From contig NZ_BMNA01000005.1 of NCBI RefSeq assembly GCF_014646215.1, positions 1-64,000 of the forward strand: a stretch of DNA of 64,000 bases, given 5' to 3'. Shown here in pieces: positions 56,021 to 64,000 of this stretch (the first letter of the stretch is position 1; every line of letters starts with the position of its first letter). The notes under the pieces were generated by a model. It made no database searches and was not told the origin of the DNA. It was given only the letters and a program-made list of their open reading frames with translations. This stretch comes from Nakamurella endophytica. Lineage in GTDB: Bacteria > Actinomycetota > Actinomycetes > Mycobacteriales > Nakamurellaceae. Made by a program: the position numbers and the translations under genes.

Positions 56021-56332
56021 TCAGCGCTCCACGAACCCCTGCTCGCCGCGGGCCGCGCCCCACTGCTCGCCGACGTGCACGACGGTGCCCGGGGTGTCCG
56101 GACCCTGCAGCGCCGCCAGTAGCGCCGCCGCCGCCGCGCGCGGACCCTCGGCCACCACCTGCACCCGGCCGTCCGCCAGGTTGGTGGCGCTGCCGGCGAG
56201 GCCGAGCTCGAGCGCGCGGGCCCGGGTCCACCAGCGGAAGCCGACGCCCTGCACCCGGCCCTGCACGAACGCCGTCAACCGCACGGCGTCCTCGCCGCCC
56301 GGGCCGTCGGCGTCCCCCGGCTCGCCGGACAC
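56021..56332 (-). CDS. acyP: Acylphosphatase
   Basis: Hydrolyses acyl phosphates. The 103-residue protein has the substrate-binding loop [11 protein letters not shown] with the catalytic Arg, and the catalytic Asn in [16 protein letters not shown]. The 15-residue N-terminal tail is longer than in most family members. The GTG start follows the stop of the PAP2-lipid kinase gene by one nucleotide, so it is translationally coupled; acyP upstream of smc is the common actinobacterial order. Confidence 0.94.
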   Translation of the reverse strand: MSGEPGDADGPGGEDAVRLTAFVQGRVQGVGFRWWTRARALELGLAGSATNLADGRVQVVAEGPRAAAAALLAALQGPDTPGTVVHVGEQWGAARGEQGFVER

Positions 56333-56333
56333 C

Positions 56334-57758
56334 TCAGGACCCCGCGGGCAGGTGGTAGACGGTCAGCCGCCGCGGGTCCACCGCGAACTCCACCTCGTCG
56401 ACCGGGTCGCCGACCTCGCCGTCGAACGCCGGCGGCAGCGGTCCGGACAGCGACCGGATCCGCACCCGGGGCAGGTCCAGCGCCTCGAACACGGTGCTGC
56501 GCTCCACCAGGCCGAGCACGGAGTAGAGGATGCCGCGAGTCCGGGACAGCGGCCGGTCGGCGCGCAGGTATTGCACGTCCAGGACGCCGCTGGCCAGGTC
56601 GTCCCGCCAGGCTGGCGCGAGCCCGCGCGGCCGGTAGCGGCCGTTGCCGACGAAGACGATCCACACCGGGAGCGTGCGCCCGTCGATCTGCAGCTGCAGC
56701 GGGCGGTGCCGCAGCAGCGTGCGGAACAGCGCGTACCCGGTGGCCGGCCACTTGCCCATCCGCGCGGTCATCCGGTCCCGCCGCTGCACCATCTCCGGGT
56801 ACCCACCGATGCTGGCGGTGTTCAGGAACGGCCGGCCGTCCACCGTCGCGAGGTCCACCGCGCCCGCCCGGCCGTTCTCCACGGCCTGCGCGACGAGCGC
56901 CGGTTCGACCAGCCCGAGCGCCACCGCGAAGTGGTTCAGCGTCCCGAACGGGAAGACCGCCAGGGGCAGCCCGTGGTCGTGGGCCCAGGCCGCGACCGCT
57001 GCCGCCGTCCCGTCCCCGCCGGCCACGCCGACGGCCTGCGGGCGCTCGCCGAGCACGTCGCCCAGGTCCTGCGAGGTGGGGTCCCACGCGACGATCCGGG
57101 CCTCCGGCAGCAGCTCGGACAGCTGCTCGCGGCCGGGCTTCGCGGTCCCCGAGGCGTCGTTCACCACGATCGTCAGGCCGCGACCGCGGGGCAGGGCCGG
57201 CGCCGTCGCGGGTGCGGTGTCGGCCGGACCCCACGGCTTCACCGGCCACAGCCGGCGCCCGGCGAACGCCACTGCGGTGCCGATGGCGGCGCCGGTCACG
57301 ACGTCGGACGGGTAGTGCACACCGACGTGCACCCGGGAGTACGCCACGGCACCGGCCAGCGGCGCCAGCACCGCGGCCGCCGCCGGGTACTCCAGGGTGG
57401 CGCCGGTGGCGAAGGCCGCGGCGGACGCGGCGTGGCCGCTCGGGAACGACGAGGTCCACGGGACCCGGCCGATGCGCCGGGCGACCGCCGTGCGCTCCGC
57501 GTCCGGGCGGCGCCGGCCGACCAGCGGCTTGATCACCGAGTTGGCGACCGTGCTGGACAGCGCCAGGGAGGCGACGCCCCGCAGTGCCGCCCGCCGCGGC
57601 CGCTTGCCGGCCAACCAGCCGGCCGCGGCCAACCCGAACCACAGCACGCCGTGGTTGGCGCTGGTGGTCAGGATCCGCATGGCCCGGTCCACCGGCCGTG
57701 GGAGCGGGACCGGCGCCGGGACGACGGAAGGGTCGGGTGCCTCGTCGGTCGTCCGCAT
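56334..57758 (-). CDS. PAP2 phosphatase-diacylglycerol kinase fusion
   Basis: A 474-residue protein joining two lipid enzymes. Residues about 25-175 are a membrane PAP2 phosphatase domain with all three motifs: [15 protein letters not shown] and [12 protein letters not shown]. Residues about 195-474 are a DAGK/LCB5-type lipid kinase domain: [27 protein letters not shown] (GGDGT core), [10 protein letters not shown]. Such fusions could phosphorylate one lipid and dephosphorylate another at the membrane, for example in phosphatidic acid or polyprenyl phosphate turnover. Not usually found in this position. ATG start; TAAGGT lies 6 nt upstream, so the mRNA may be leaderless. acyP follows after one nucleotide. 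Confidence 0.87.
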   Translation of the reverse strand: MRTTDEAPDPSVVPAPVPLPRPVDRAMRILTTSANHGVLWFGLAAAGWLAGKRPRRAALRGVASLALSSTVANSVIKPLVGRRRPDAERTAVARRIGRVPWTSSFPSGHAASAAAFATGATLEYPAAAAVLAPLAGAVAYSRVHVGVHYPSDVVTGAAIGTAVAFAGRRLWPVKPWGPADTAPATAPALPRGRGLTIVVNDASGTAKPGREQLSELLPEARIVAWDPTSQDLGDVLGERPQAVGVAGGDGTAAAVAAWAHDHGLPLAVFPFGTLNHFAVALGLVEPALVAQAVENGRAGAVDLATVDGRPFLNTASIGGYPEMVQRRDRMTARMGKWPATGYALFRTLLRHRPLQLQIDGRTLPVWIVFVGNGRYRPRGLAPAWRDDLASGVLDVQYLRADRPLSRTRGILYSVLGLVERSTVFEALDLPRVRIRSLSGPLPPAFDGEVGDPVDEVEFAVDPRRLTVYHLPAGS

Positions 57759-57933
57759 TCGGCCACCTTAGGGAACCGGACGGCCCCGATCCTCCGATCG
57801 GCAGATCGCGAGGGGGTGACGCCGGTCCGCCCGAGGCCGCCGGCGATCCGCGGCGGTCCCCCGGTCGTGCACGGGTGTGCGCGCCGCCGCAACCGGCCGG
57901 CGGCACACCACGCCGGGACGTCCGACCCGGGTG

Positions 57934-58794
57934 TCAGGACCGCGGTCGGCGCTGGCAGCGCGGGCAGTAGAAGGACGAGCGGTTCATGAAGGCGTCCCGG
58001 CGGATCGGTGTCCCGCAGCGGTCGCAGGGCTCGTCCTGCCGTCCGTAGGCGTGCAGGGACCGCTCGAAGTAGCCGGACTCGCCGTTGACGTTGACGTACA
58101 AGCTGTCGAACGACGTGCCCCCGGCCGCCAGCGCCGCGGTCATCACCTCGGTGGCGGCGACGAGGACCCGCCGCACGTCGGGCCGGGTGAGCGCCTCCGT
58201 CCGGCGGGCGTAGTGCAGCCGGGCGAGCCAGAGGGCCTCGTCGGCGTAGATGTTGCCGATGCCGGACACCACCGTCTGGTCCAGCAGTGCCCGCTTGATC
58301 TCCGTGCGACGTCGCCGCACCGCTGCGACGACGGCCTCCTGGTCGTACCCGGGGTCGAGCGGGTCCCGCGCGATGTGCCGGACGGGGTCGGGCAGGTCGG
58401 CGCCGCCCGGGACGAACTGCAGCCCGCCGAACGTCCGCTGGTCGACGAAGTCCAGGTCCGGCCCGCCGTCGGTGAAGCTCCAACGCACCCGCAGGTGGAC
58501 GTGGTCGGGGCCGCGGGCGCCGTCCGGGCCGCTGCCGTTGAGCCGGAACTGCCCGCTCATCCCGAGGTGGGCGAGCACCGCGTCGCCGCTGTCCATGGCG
58601 AACCACAGGTACTTGCCCCGCCGCCGGACGTCCTCGACCCGGTGACCGGGGACGACGGCACGGAAGTCGGCGGCACCGCCGGGATGCCGGCGGACCGCCC
58701 GGTCCGAGTGCACGGAGACGGTGGCCACCGTGCGTCCGGCGACGTGGGCGACCAGGCCGCGGCGGACCACCTCGACCTCGGGCAGCTCCGGCAC
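57934..58794 (-). CDS. mutM: Formamidopyrimidine-DNA glycosylase
   Basis: Base-excision enzyme that removes 8-oxoguanine and ring-opened purines. The 286-residue protein begins [13 protein letters not shown] with catalytic Pro and Glu after the start residue, has the Lys in [15 protein letters not shown], the H2TH motif ([19 protein letters not shown]) and the C-terminal zinc finger [10 protein letters not shown]...YCPRCQ. The GTG start lies 6 nt after the rnc stop. Order rnc-mutM-(PAP2)-acyP-smc matches the actinobacterial standard apart from the extra fusion gene. Confidence 0.96.
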   Translation of the reverse strand: MPELPEVEVVRRGLVAHVAGRTVATVSVHSDRAVRRHPGGAADFRAVVPGHRVEDVRRRGKYLWFAMDSGDAVLAHLGMSGQFRLNGSGPDGARGPDHVHLRVRWSFTDGGPDLDFVDQRTFGGLQFVPGGADLPDPVRHIARDPLDPGYDQEAVVAAVRRRRTEIKRALLDQTVVSGIGNIYADEALWLARLHYARRTEALTRPDVRRVLVAATEVMTAALAAGGTSFDSLYVNVNGESGYFERSLHAYGRQDEPCDRCGTPIRRDAFMNRSSFYCPRCQRRPRS

Positions 58795-58800
58795 GGACGG

Positions 58801-59688
58801 TCAGTCGCCCGCCGACGCGGCCGGCGGGACCGGCGACCCCACGGAGCCGTTGGCCTGCGGGGTGGGCAGATCGAGCACCGGCAGGCGGGGGGACGCCACC
58901 GGACCGCCGGCGGGAGCCGGTCCAGCGGGGTTCCCGGCAGGGCCGTCACCCTCGACCTCGGTGCCGCGGATGTCCTCGTAGGCGGCGGCCGCCGCGCGCT
59001 GCTCGGCCTCCTTCTTGGTCCGGCCGGACCCGGAGCCCCGGGCGGCGCCGCCGAGCAGGACCTGCGCACGGAACGTCTTGGCGTGATCCGGGCCCTCCTC
59101 GCCGACGTGGTACTCCGGCGCTCCGAGGCCCTCGACCGACGCCAGCTCCTGCAACGAGGTCTTCCAGTCCAGGCCGGCGCCGCGGCCCGGCGCCTCCTGC
59201 AGCAGGGGGTCGAACAGGCGGTGCACCACCGCGCGGGCCGTCTCCAACCCGTGGTCCAGGTACACCGCGCCCAGGACGGCCTCGACCGCGTCCGCGACGA
59301 TCGACTCCTTGTCGCGCCCGCCCGTCAGCTCCTCGCCGCGGCCGAGCCGCAGCAACGCGCCGAGCCCGACGGCGCGACCGACCCCGGCCAGCGCGTGCAT
59401 GTTGACCACCGACGCCCTGAGCTTGGCCAGCCGCCCCTCGGGCAGGTCGGGGTGCCGGTGGTACAGCGCGTCGGTGATGACGATGCCGAGCACCGCGTCG
59501 CCGAGGAACTCCAGCCGCTCGTTGGTAGGGATGCGGCCGTGTTCGTAGGCGTAGGAGCGGTGCGTCAGCGCCAGCTCGAGCAGCGCCGGGTCCACCGCGA
59601 CCCCCAGCCGGTCGGCGAGGACCGAGGGGTCACCGGCGGCCGACGGCTCGCCGGTGGGCACGGTCGTGCCCCGGTCCCCGTCCGACAC
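58801..59688 (-). CDS. rnc: Ribonuclease III
   Basis: Double-strand-specific endoribonuclease that processes rRNA precursors. The 295-residue protein has the signature [13 protein letters not shown] with metal-binding Glu and Asp, [15 protein letters not shown], and a C-terminal dsRNA-binding domain ([35 protein letters not shown]). A Gly/Pro/Ala tail of about 50 residues after the binding domain is unusual in length. The GTG at 59688 lies 8 nt after the rpmF stop. Confidence 0.96.
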   Translation of the reverse strand: MSDGDRGTTVPTGEPSAAGDPSVLADRLGVAVDPALLELALTHRSYAYEHGRIPTNERLEFLGDAVLGIVITDALYHRHPDLPEGRLAKLRASVVNMHALAGVGRAVGLGALLRLGRGEELTGGRDKESIVADAVEAVLGAVYLDHGLETARAVVHRLFDPLLQEAPGRGAGLDWKTSLQELASVEGLGAPEYHVGEEGPDHAKTFRAQVLLGGAARGSGSGRTKKEAEQRAAAAAYEDIRGTEVEGDGPAGNPAGPAPAGGPVASPRLPVLDLPTPQANGSVGSPVPPAASAGD

Positions 59689-59696
59689 CGCTGGTC

Positions 59697-59876
59697 TCAG
59701 ACCCCGACGACCTGCCGGCCCTTGTACTGGCCGCAGTTCGGGCAGGCCTGGTGCGGCGGGATGAGCTGGCCACAGGCGCGATTCGGACAGGTGGCCAGGG
59801 TCGGCACCGTCGTCTTCCACTGGGACCGGCGCGCGCGGGTGTTGCTGCGCGACATCTTGCGCTTGGGGACAGCCAC
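59697..59876 (-). CDS. rpmF: Ribosomal protein bL32
   Basis: 59-residue large-subunit protein: [19 protein letters not shown] at the N-terminus and four Cys (CPNRACGQ and CPNCGQ) that form a zinc ribbon, so this is the zinc-dependent (C+) form. The GTG start has GAGGAG 6 nt upstream, located inside the 3' end of the DUF177 gene; spacing to it is 3 nt. Confidence 0.97.
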   Translation of the reverse strand: MAVPKRKMSRSNTRARRSQWKTTVPTLATCPNRACGQLIPPHQACPNCGQYKGRQVVGV

Positions 59877-59879
59877 TGC

Positions 59880-60536
59880 TTACTCCTCGGTGTGGTGGTG
59901 CAGGTCGTCGACGGGACCCGCGGCCTCGCCGGATGCGACGGCGACGGAGCCGTCGGGGGACTCGCGGTGCGGGCCGGCCTGGGCCTGCGCGGCGCCGAAG
60001 CGACCGGCCAGGGCTGCCCACCGAGGATCCAGTATCTCATGCGTGTGGCCCGGCTCGACCTCGTCGAGCGGTTCGCCGCACTGCGCGCACAGTCCTGGGC
60101 AGTCCGGCCGGCACAGCGGCGCCAGCGGGAGCGCCAGCACCAGCTCGTCACGGACCAGCGGCTCGGTGTCGATCAGGTCGTCGACGATCCGCGGGATCTC
60201 GTCCTCGTCGGTGGTCGCGGCCGTCGTGGAATCCGGGTAGGCGTAGAGCTCCCGCAGGTCGGCGTGCACTTCCTCGGCCAGCGGGCGCAGGCAGCGCGAG
60301 CACTCCCCCTCGGCCACGGCGTCGGCGGTCCCGGACACCAGCACGCCCTCCGCCACCGCCTCGAGCCGCAGGTCGAGCCGGATCCGGCCGCCGACCGGCA
60401 CCGCGATCAGGTCCAGACCCAGCGGCTGGTCCAGCTGCGGGCTGCCGGACCAGCGCTTGAGGGTGCCCGGACGGCGCCCGAGCGACCGGATGTCGATCAC
60501 CCAGGGCGATGCCGGGTCGGGACGCAGGCTGGTCAT
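59880..60536 (-). CDS. DUF177 (YceD-like) protein
   Basis: A 218-residue protein of the DUF177/YceD family, linked to ribosomal RNA (23S) maturation in plants and bacteria and nearly always encoded just before rpmF. Motifs: [50 protein letters not shown] (first part) and CAQCGEPLD. The two Cys pairs suggest a metal site. The ATG at 60536 fits the family start. C-terminal 35 residues are disordered and end HHHTEE. Confidence 0.9.
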   Translation of the reverse strand: MTSLRPDPASPWVIDIRSLGRRPGTLKRWSGSPQLDQPLGLDLIAVPVGGRIRLDLRLEAVAEGVLVSGTADAVAEGECSRCLRPLAEEVHADLRELYAYPDSTTAATTDEDEIPRIVDDLIDTEPLVRDELVLALPLAPLCRPDCPGLCAQCGEPLDEVEPGHTHEILDPRWAALAGRFGAAQAQAGPHRESPDGSVAVASGEAAGPVDDLHHHTEE

Positions 60537-60705
60537 GGTGCTCTCGTTCGAAGAGGGGCGGCACGGACCGCGTCCGCGCAGGGGCAACCGTTCCAGAGTA
60601 GTCGAACGCGGCGGATCCGCCCACCGGCACCGGGACGGCGCCGGGACGGCAGCCGGACGCACCCCTCGCCGGAACGATCGACGCGCCCGGCCGCCGGGCC
60701 GGTCG

Positions 60706-61437
60706 TCAGTCGCGGTAGTCCGCGACCGCACCCGACCGCAGCGCCGTGCGGCCGCGGCCCACGGTGCGCAGCGTCTTGGTCAGGATCTCCTCGAGCGAGG
60801 CCAGCTTGGCGTCGACGTACGAGTCGCAGTCGGCCCGCATGCGGTCGACGTCGGCGTGGGCGGCGTCCAGGATCTCGGCGGACTCGCGGTGCGCCGCCTG
60901 CACCACCTCGCTCTGCGAGACCAGCCGGGCCTGCTCGGCCTTGCCCTCGGCGACCGACCGGTCGTAGCTCGCGCGGCCGGCCGCCACCAGGCGGTCGGCC
61001 TCGCCGGTGCCGCGGGAGACCAGGGCGTCGTGCTGGTCCTGCCCGGCCTGGATGGTCCGGTCGGCGTCCGCCTGCGCCCTGGCGAGGACGGCCTCGGCCC
61101 GGTGCGTGGCCTCCTCGACCCGGCGGTCCGCCTCGGCCTGCGCCGCCGCCACCGTCTGCTCGGCCTCCGCCCTGGCCGTCGACACCAGCCGGTGCGCCTC
61201 GGCCGTCGCGTCCGCGACCGTCCGCTCCGCGGTCGCCTTGGCGGTGTCGACCATCTCGTCGCGGTGGTCCAGCACGTCCTGCGCGTCGTCCAGCTCCCCG
61301 GGAAGGGCGTCCCGGACGTCGTCGAGCAGCTCCAGGACGTCACCGCGGGGGACGACGCAGGACGCCGTCATCGGCAACCCGCGGGCCTCCTCGACGATCG
61401 TGACCAACTCGTCGAGCGCCTCGAAAACGCGGTACAC
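60706..61437 (-). CDS. sepIVA: SepIVA/DivIVA-like cell division coiled-coil protein
   Basis: A 243-residue protein: a short globular N-terminus (VYRVFEALDELVTIVEEARG; GDVLELLDDVRDALPGEL) and a long Ala/Glu/Arg coiled coil (about 55-210) without breaks. It matches the mycobacterial SepIVA protein encoded near the same genes, which takes part in septum and polar growth control. The GTG at 61437 has GAGAGG 9 nt upstream. 168 bp separates it from DUF177, so it may be its own transcription unit. Confidence 0.88.
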   Translation of the reverse strand: MYRVFEALDELVTIVEEARGLPMTASCVVPRGDVLELLDDVRDALPGELDDAQDVLDHRDEMVDTAKATAERTVADATAEAHRLVSTARAEAEQTVAAAQAEADRRVEEATHRAEAVLARAQADADRTIQAGQDQHDALVSRGTGEADRLVAAGRASYDRSVAEGKAEQARLVSQSEVVQAAHRESAEILDAAHADVDRMRADCDSYVDAKLASLEEILTKTLRTVGRGRTALRSGAVADYRD

Positions 61438-61572
61438 CAGCGGGGACCTCTCTTCTGCACTGCAGGACCGGCAGCCGGCCCGCGGGATGGGGCCGCGCCC
61501 GGTCCGCCGGACGCGCGCGGCGACCACGCCGCCCGCACCCGCCAGTCTGCCGCCCTGGCGGCGCGGCACCGG

Positions 61573-62094
61573 TCAGGCGCGCCCGGTCCCGGACCCGCCC
61601 CGCCCGCCCGGCCCGCCGCCCAGCTTGCCGGCGAGCGCCTCGGCGACCGCGTCCGGCAACAGGTGCCGGACGTCGCCGCCCAGCCGGGCGACCTGCTTGA
61701 CCAGCGACGACGACAGGAACGAGTACTCGGGGCTGGCCGGCATGAAGAGCGTGTCGACGGCCGAGAGGTCCTTGTTCATCTGGGCCATCTGCAGCTCGTA
61801 GTCGAAGTCCGACACCGCGCGCAGGCCCTTGACGATGGCCGTCACACCGTTGGCCGTGCAGTAGTCGACGAGCAGTCCGGTGAAGGAGTCGATGCGCACG
61901 CCGTCCAGCCCCAGCTCGGCCGTCGTGCGCCGGAGGAGGTCCATCCGCTCGGCGACGTCGAACAGTCCCTGCTTGTCCGGGTTGACGAGCACGGCAACCG
62001 TCACCCGGTCGAACAGCCGGGCGGTACGGCCGACGATGTCCAGGTGGCCGCGGGTCGGCGGGTCGAACGACCCGGGGCAGACCGCGTGCGTCAT
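61573..62094 (-). CDS. coaD: Phosphopantetheine adenylyltransferase
   Basis: Penultimate step of coenzyme A synthesis, giving dephospho-CoA. The 173-residue protein has the nucleotidyltransferase motif GSFDPPTRGHLDI and the C-terminal PEYSFLSSSLVKQVARLGGD (core SFLSSSLVK). CoA feeds the fatty-acid genes of the window. The ATG overlaps the rsmD stop (ATGA). The last 15 residues are Gly/Arg-rich. Confidence 0.96.
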   Translation of the reverse strand: MTHAVCPGSFDPPTRGHLDIVGRTARLFDRVTVAVLVNPDKQGLFDVAERMDLLRRTTAELGLDGVRIDSFTGLLVDYCTANGVTAIVKGLRAVSDFDYELQMAQMNKDLSAVDTLFMPASPEYSFLSSSLVKQVARLGGDVRHLLPDAVAEALAGKLGGGPGGRGGSGTGRA

Positions 62095-62663
62095 GGGGCG
62101 CGACCGTAGCAGAGCAGGGTGTCGCCGTAGCGCCGGCTGCGCACACCCACCAGCGGCTCCGGCCAGTCCGGTTCGCCGCCGCGGACCGGGCGCTCGATCA
62201 CCAGGTCGGCGCCCCCGGCCAGCGCTCCGGCGGCCTGCAGCTGCCCGAACAGGGCGGTCAGCTCCGCGCCCGGCACGACGTACGGCGGGTCCGCGACGAC
62301 CACGTCGTAGCGCTGCGTGCCGGCGCCGGCGGCGGCCAGGCCGGCGACGAACCGGTGGACGTCGGCGGCCACCACCCTTGCGCCGGCGGCCTGCAGCGAC
62401 CCCACGTTCCGCCGCGCCGCGGCCAGCGCCGCCCGGTCGTTCTCGACCAGGTCCGCGGCGGCCGCACCGCGGGAGAGCAGTTCCAGGGCCAGCGCCCCCG
62501 ACCCGGCGTACAGATCCAGCACGCGCGCGCCGGCGAGCGCTCCGCCGGCGGAGAGCGAATTGCCCAGCGCCGCCCGCACCTTCTCGCCGGTCGGCCGGGT
62601 GGCCGACCCGGCCGGCGTGATCAGCCGGCGCCCGCTCCAGACGCCCGCGACGATGCGCGTCAC
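62091..62663 (-). CDS. rsmD: 16S rRNA (guanine966-N2)-methyltransferase
   Basis: SAM-dependent methyltransferase of 190 residues: MTRIVAGVWSGRRLITPAG, TRPTGEKVRAALGNSL, SAM-binding LDLYAGSGALALELLSRGA and the catalytic DPPY motif (VVADPPYVV). It overlaps coaD by 4 bp, the usual rsmD-coaD pair. The first base of the start lies 50 bp after the pyc stop. Confidence 0.95.
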   Translation of the reverse strand: MTRIVAGVWSGRRLITPAGSATRPTGEKVRAALGNSLSAGGALAGARVLDLYAGSGALALELLSRGAAAADLVENDRAALAAARRNVGSLQAAGARVVAADVHRFVAGLAAAGAGTQRYDVVVADPPYVVPGAELTALFGQLQAAGALAGGADLVIERPVRGGEPDWPEPLVGVRSRRYGDTLLCYGRAP

Positions 62664-62712
62664 GCCGGCCTCCCGCGCCCGGCCCGGACGGAGCCGGCGG
62701 TGAGCCGCGCGC

Positions 62713-64000
62713 TCACCCGGTCCGCACGACCAGCAGCAGGTCCCCGCCCTCCACCTGCTGCACCCCGCTGATCGCCAGCCGGGCGACGGTGCCGCCGGCC
62801 GGCGCGGTGATCGCCGCCTCCATCTTCATGGCCTCGATGGTCGCCACCACCTGGCCCGCCGTCACCGGGTCGCCCTCGGCGACGGTCGGCGTCACCACAC
62901 CGGCGAACGGCGCGGCGACCTGCCCCGGATCGGCGGGATCGGCCCGCTCGGCGACCTTCACGTCCACCCGGACGGAGCGGTCCCGCACCTGCAGCGGCCG
63001 GAGCTGCCCGTTGAGGGTGGTGACCACGGTGCGCAGGCCGCGCTCGTCCGGCTCGCCGATGGCCTCGACACCCACGGTGAGCTGGACGCCCGGCTGCAGG
63101 TCGACGACGTGCTCGACGCCCGGCCGCAGGCCGTACAGGTAGTCGGCGGTGGCCAGTACCGACACGTCGCCGAACTCGTCCCGGACGGCGCGGAAGTCGC
63201 GGGCGGGGCCGGGGAACAGCAGCCGGTTGAGCGTCGGCCGCGGGTCGTCCCGCAGCGCGGCGGCGTCCGCCTCCGACAACGCCGGGGCGGGCGGCGACAC
63301 CCGGCGTCCGGCGAGCGCCTTGGACCGGAACGGCTCCGGCCAGCCACCCGGCGGGTCGCCCAGCTCGCCGGCCAGGAACCCGATGACCGAGTCGGGGATG
63401 TCGTACCGCGCCGGGTCGGCCTCGAACTCCGCGGCGGGGACCCGGGCGCCCACCAGGTGCAGCGCCAGGTCGCCGACGACCTTCGACGACGGGGTCACCT
63501 TGACGAGCCGGCCGAGCATCCGGTCCGCGGCCTCGTAGGTGGCCTCGACCTCCTCGAACCGCTCCCCCAGTCCCAGCGCGATCGCCTGCTGCCGCAGGTT
63601 CGACAGCTGGCCCCCGGGGATCTCGTGCCGGTAGACGCGGCCGGTCGGCGCCCGCAGGCCGGACTCGAACGGCGCGTACACCGCCCGCACCGCCTCCCAG
63701 TACGGCTCCAGGTCCTGCACCGCGCGCAGCTGCAGGCCGGTGTCCCTGTCCGTGCCGGCGAACGCCGCCACCAGCGCGGACAGCGGCGGCTGCGACGTGG
63801 TCCCGGCCATCGGCGCGCTGGCGGCGTCGACGGCGTCGACCCCGGCCTGGGCGGCGGCCAGGTAGGTGGCCAGCTGCCCGCCGGCGGTGTCGTGGGTGTG
63901 CAGGTGCACGGGCAGGTCGAACCGTTCGCGCAGCGCCGACACCAGCCGGTGCGCGGCCGGCGCCCGCAGCAGCCCGGCCATGTCCTTGATCCCCAGCACG
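62713..64000 (-). CDS. pyc: Pyruvate carboxylase, C-terminal part (runs off window)
   Basis: The 3' part of a biotin-dependent pyruvate carboxylase (about 430 residues visible). It shows the end of the carboxyltransferase TIM barrel (GIKDMAGLL, LPVHLHTHDTAGG, SGLRAPTGRVYRHEIPGGQ with binding residues), the tetramerisation region, and the biotin carboxyl carrier domain with the modified Lys in EAMKMEAAI. Converts pyruvate to oxaloacetate to refill the TCA cycle. The 5' part, including the biotin carboxylase domain, lies beyond the right edge. Confidence 0.96.
   Translation of the reverse strand, partial: VLGIKDMAGLLRAPAAHRLVSALRERFDLPVHLHTHDTAGGQLATYLAAAQAGVDAVDAASAPMAGTTSQPPLSALVAAFAGTDRDTGLQLRAVQDLEPYWEAVRAVYAPFESGLRAPTGRVYRHEIPGGQLSNLRQQAIALGLGERFEEVEATYEAADRMLGRLVKVTPSSKVVGDLALHLVGARVPAAEFEADPARYDIPDSVIGFLAGELGDPPGGWPEPFRSKALAGRRVSPPAPALSEADAAALRDDPRPTLNRLLFPGPARDFRAVRDEFGDVSVLATADYLYGLRPGVEHVVDLQPGVQLTVGVEAIGEPDERGLRTVVTTLNGQLRPLQVRDRSVRVDVKVAERADPADPGQVAAPFAGVVTPTVAEGDPVTAGQVVATIEAMKMEAAITAPAGGTVARLAISGVQQVEGGDLLLVVRTG

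Overview
The window is very GC-rich chromosomal DNA from an actinomycete (Actinomycetota). The evidence is the gene order: ahpE-DUF3052-aceE, a PucR-type regulator followed by fabD-fabH-acpP-fabF-accD, lipB-lipA-DUF4191-RDD-glnA, and smc-acyP-mutM-rnc-rpmF-DUF177-sepIVA-coaD-rsmD-pyc are arrangements known from mycobacteria, Streptomyces and relatives. Frequent GTG starts, GTGA/ATGA overlaps and hairpin terminators without U-tracts fit. The genus cannot be fixed from sequence alone; a free-living soil-type lineage is an inference.

Left part (1-15.4 kb): a membrane glycosyltransferase, tRNA-Val, a 1-Cys peroxiredoxin, homodimeric pyruvate dehydrogenase E1 and a cold-shock protein lead into the FAS II cluster. 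A FasR-like regulator and a candidate operator precede fabD; a strong hairpin separates acpP from fabF. DUF3145 and a membrane-anchored protein with an NTF2-like tail follow. Between 15.4 and 19.6 kb lie a 44-residue membrane protein divergent from a LysR regulator, and an OatA-like acyltransferase/SGNH protein.

Central part (19.5-34 kb): after tRNA-Met and tRNA-Asn comes a complete selenocysteine system: tRNA-Sec immediately upstream of selA-selB, divergent selD, and a three-subunit formate dehydrogenase whose catalytic subunit is read through an in-frame UGA at 31142-31144, followed by a hairpin with fdhF-like geometry. These genes form one functional unit: SelD makes selenophosphate, SelA charges tRNA-Sec, SelB delivers it at the UGA, and the product oxidises formate. 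A MgtC-like protein, a lipoprotein and a small YtxH-like protein share the region, which looks like an accessory block between tRNA-Asn and the conserved dnaG-dgt segment.

Right part (34-64 kb): dnaG, dgt, a YdcF-like protein, a secreted M1 peptidase (divergent across an 11-bp-periodic repeat array), glycyl-tRNA synthetase, a degenerate kinase-like membrane protein, lipoate synthesis (lipB, lipA) with a LEA-like 11-mer repeat protein inserted between them, glnA with a candidate GlnR box, and the smc-to-pyc segment, which runs off the right edge. It includes a PAP2-lipid kinase fusion coupled to acylphosphatase.

No CRISPR array, prophage, insertion sequence or biosynthetic gene cluster was seen. 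The most notable features are the Sec/formate dehydrogenase block with its His/Gly-rich insertion, the helically phased 11-bp array, the LEA-like protein in the lipoate locus, and the kinase-like protein lacking catalytic residues.
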